Positions 62,022 through 64,000 of a stretch of 64,000 bases of DNA are shown here, piece after piece. Source of the stretch: Kosakonia pseudosacchari (lineage in GTDB: Bacteria; Pseudomonadota; Gammaproteobacteria; Enterobacterales; Enterobacteriaceae); assembly GCF_900184035.1 (NCBI RefSeq), contig NZ_FXWP01000025.1:186001-250000 (forward strand), given 5' to 3'. Each line of letters opens with the position of its first letter. The first letter of the stretch is position 1. The position numbers and the translations under genes were made by a program. The notes under the pieces were generated by a model, which ran no database searches, was not told the origin of the DNA, and worked only from the letters and a program-made list of their open reading frames with translations.

Positions 62022-62735
62022 ATGAAAAAAGGTTTAGTGATGTTCACCCTGCTGGCGGCGGCGTTTAGCGGCGCGGTACATGCCGATGACGCGGCGATCA
62101 AACAGTCGCTGGCTAAATTGGGTGTACAGAGTGGCGAAGTGCTGCCCGCGCCGGTTGCCGGAATGAAGGCCGTATTGACCAACAGCGGCGTGCTGTATGT
62201 GACCGAAGACGGCAAACATATCATCCAGGGCCCGATGTACGATGTCAGCGGCGCGCAGCCTGTAAACGTCACCACGAAGATGCTGTTACCGCATCTGAAC
62301 GCGCTGGAAAAAGAGATGATTGTCTACAAAGCGCCGCAGGAAAAACATGTCATCACCGTGTTTACCGATATCACATGTGGTTACTGCCAGAAGCTGCACA
62401 GCGAGATGGCAGACTACAACGCGCTCGGCATCACCGTGCGTTACCTTGCCTTCCCGCGCCAGGGTGTGCCAAGCGAAGTTGAAAACCAGATGAAGGCTAT
62501 CTGGTGTGCAAAAGATCCTAAAAAAGCCTTCGATAATGCGATGGAAGGTAAAGATGTGAAACCGGCCAGCTGTGATATCGACATTGCCAACCATTACGCG
62601 CTGGGCGTGCAGTTTGGCGTCAACGGTACGCCAGCGATCGTGCTGAATGACGGCTACCTCGTTCCGGGGTATCAGGCTCCGGCCGAAATGAAAGCCTTCC
62701 TCGACCAACATCAAAAAGCGACCGGCGGTAAATAA
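62022..62735 (+). CDS. dsbC: Protein disulfide isomerase DsbC
   Basis: The 237-residue periplasmic dimer shuffles wrong disulfides and is kept reduced by DsbD. Signal peptide KKGLVMFTLLAAAFSGAVHA; N-terminal dimerisation domain; thioredoxin fold with the C-x2-C site in FTDITCGYCQKLHSEM, and a second pair of cysteines in AIWCAKDP and KPASCDIDI. It follows xerD by 24 bp. Confidence 0.96.
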   Translation: MKKGLVMFTLLAAAFSGAVHADDAAIKQSLAKLGVQSGEVLPAPVAGMKAVLTNSGVLYVTEDGKHIIQGPMYDVSGAQPVNVTTKMLLPHLNALEKEMIVYKAPQEKHVITVFTDITCGYCQKLHSEMADYNALGITVRYLAFPRQGVPSEVENQMKAIWCAKDPKKAFDNAMEGKDVKPASCDIDIANHYALGVQFGVNGTPAIVLNDGYLVPGYQAPAEMKAFLDQHQKATGGK

Positions 62736-62740
62736 TTCGC

Positions 62741-64000
62741 GTGAAAGCTCAGATACAACTTCGCCGCCGTGAGGTGGATGACGCAGCAGAACTGGCCGAA
62801 GACTTGCCGCCGCTGCTGCGTCGCTTATACGCCAGCCGCGGTGTGCGCACGGCCAGTGAACTGGAGCGCAGCGTTAAAGGTATGCTGCCGTGGCAACAAC
62901 TTACCGGTATCGATGAAGCTGTGGCGCAGCTTTACAACGCTTTGCGTGAAGGGCTGCGCATTATTGTGGTGGGCGATTTCGATGCGGATGGCGCCACCAG
63001 TACCGCCCTCAGCGTGCTGGCCTTGCGTGCGCTCGGTTGTGAAAATGTCAGTTACCTGGTGCCGAACCGTTTTGATGACGGCTATGGGCTTAGCCCGGAA
63101 GTGGTCGATCAAGCGCATGCGCGCGGCGCGCAGCTCATCCTGACGGTGGATAACGGCATCTCTTCACATGCAGGCGTGGCGCGGGCTCATGAACTGGGGA
63201 TCCCGGTGGTGGTAACCGATCACCACCTGCCTGGTGACACGTTGCCCGATGCCGAAGCGATTGTTAACCCTAATTTGCGCGACTGCGATTTTCCGTCGAA
63301 GTCGCTGGCCGGGGTTGGTGTTGCGTTCTATCTGATGCTGGCGCTGCGCGCTTTTCTGCGTGACAGCGGCTGGTTTGAGGCGCGCGGCCTGGCGATGCCA
63401 AATCTGGCGGACCTGCTTGATTTGGTGGCGCTGGGAACGGTGGCGGACGTGGTGCCACTGGATGCCAATAACCGCATTCTGACCTGGCAAGGGCTCAGCC
63501 GCATTCGCGCCGGGCGCTGCCGTCCGGGCATCAAGGCGCTGCTGGAAATTGCCAACCGCGATGCGCAAAAGCTGGCAGCAAGCGATCTCGGTTTTGCGCT
63601 CGGGCCGCGCCTTAACGCGGCGGGCAGGCTGGACGATATGTCGGTGGGGGTTGCGCTGTTACTGTGCGATAACCTTGGCGAAGCACGTCAGTTGGCCAGC
63701 GATCTCGACGCGTTGAACCAGACGCGCAAAGAGATTGAGCAGGGGATGCAGGCCGAAGCCCTGACGCTGTGCGAGCAGCTTGAGCGCAGCGGCGAAACGC
63801 TGCCCGGCGGCTTAGCGATGTACCATCCCGAGTGGCATCAGGGGGTGGTCGGTATCCTCGCTTCGCGCATTAAAGAGCGCTTTCACCGCCCGGTGATCGC
63901 CTTTGCGCCAGCCGGAGACGGCGTGCTGAAAGGTTCGGGGCGTTCGATTCAGGGGCTGCATATGCGCGATGCGCTGGAGCGTCTGGATATGCTGTTTCCG
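62741..64000 (+). CDS. recJ: Single-stranded-DNA-specific exonuclease RecJ (partial)
   Basis: The first 420 codons of recJ run to the window edge without a stop. The start is GTG at 62741, 5 bp after dsbC, giving VKAQIQLRRREVDDAAELAE. The DHH phosphoesterase motifs are visible: VVGDFDADGATSTALS, LTVDNGISSHAG and VVTDHHLPGDTLPDAEA, then the DHHA1 region near GYHPEWHQGVVGI. RecJ degrades 5' ends in RecFOR recombination and mismatch repair. Confidence 0.95.
   Translation, partial: MKAQIQLRRREVDDAAELAEDLPPLLRRLYASRGVRTASELERSVKGMLPWQQLTGIDEAVAQLYNALREGLRIIVVGDFDADGATSTALSVLALRALGCENVSYLVPNRFDDGYGLSPEVVDQAHARGAQLILTVDNGISSHAGVARAHELGIPVVVTDHHLPGDTLPDAEAIVNPNLRDCDFPSKSLAGVGVAFYLMLALRAFLRDSGWFEARGLAMPNLADLLDLVALGTVADVVPLDANNRILTWQGLSRIRAGRCRPGIKALLEIANRDAQKLAASDLGFALGPRLNAAGRLDDMSVGVALLLCDNLGEARQLASDLDALNQTRKEIEQGMQAEALTLCEQLERSGETLPGGLAMYHPEWHQGVVGILASRIKERFHRPVIAFAPAGDGVLKGSGRSIQGLHMRDALERLDMLFP

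Overview
The window is a chromosomal segment from a member of the Enterobacteriaceae. Almost every protein is close in length and sequence to its Escherichia coli counterpart, and gene order largely follows the E. coli nupG-to-recJ segment. A complete citrate lyase cluster, an IclR-linked FAD oxidoreductase and an RpiR regulator beside bglA point to the Enterobacter/Kosakonia/Klebsiella side of the family. The genus is an inference and is not settled by this sequence.

Layout. Positions 1-4174 hold the citrate lyase genes citC(end)-citD-citE-citF-citX-citG, followed by two tandem copies of a structured, non-coding 162-bp repeat. From 4572 to 10569 come nupG, mltC, yggX and mutY on the minus strand and trmB, yggL and yggN on the plus strand. 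An isolated Wzz-type chain-length regulator (10916-12022) lies behind AT-rich DNA. The minus-strand group yggS-yggT-yggU-rdgB-hemW, divergent yggR, a divergent FAD-oxidoreductase/IclR pair, and ruvX, yqgE, gshB, rsmE, endA, sprT, galP and metK reach to 26750. Next are a candidate 47-codon leader ORF, yqgB and speA, then loiP (with speB missing between them) and tktA. An orphan phage-type antirepressor gene with a textbook LexA box follows (33146-33971). Central metabolism continues with epd-pgk-fbaA, mscS, argO, yggE, argP, rpiA and serA. Then come fau with 6S RNA (ssrS), zapA, ygfB-pepP-ubiH-ubiI, gcvT-gcvH-gcvP, ygfF, an RpiR regulator with bglA, yqfA, ygfZ, sdhE-cptA, fldB and xerD-dsbC-recJ (recJ is cut by the window end).

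Functionally this is mostly core genome: glycolysis and the pentose phosphate pathway (epd, pgk, fbaA, tktA, rpiA), one-carbon and serine metabolism (serA, gcvTHP, metK, fau), ubiquinone synthesis, DNA repair and recombination (mutY, rdgB, ruvX, xerD, recJ), redox and envelope functions (gshB, dsbC, mltC, mscS) and sugar or nucleoside uptake (galP, nupG). The accessory parts sit at breakpoints relative to E. coli: the cit cluster beside nupG, wzz in place of ansB-yggM, the FAD/IclR pair between yggR and ruvX, a decayed gene fragment in place of speB, the antirepressor in place of the cmt/ygg cluster, loss of the sbm cluster between argP and yggE, and an RpiR regulator in place of yqfB.

The observations most worth following are the SOS-box-controlled orphan antirepressor, the tandem three-hairpin repeats at 4181-4487, the FAD oxidoreductase with a discoidin-like tail, the arginine-containing leader ORF before speA, the perfect palindrome between the RpiR gene and bglA, and two ERIC elements lying inside the pgk-fbaA and gcvH-gcvP transcription units.
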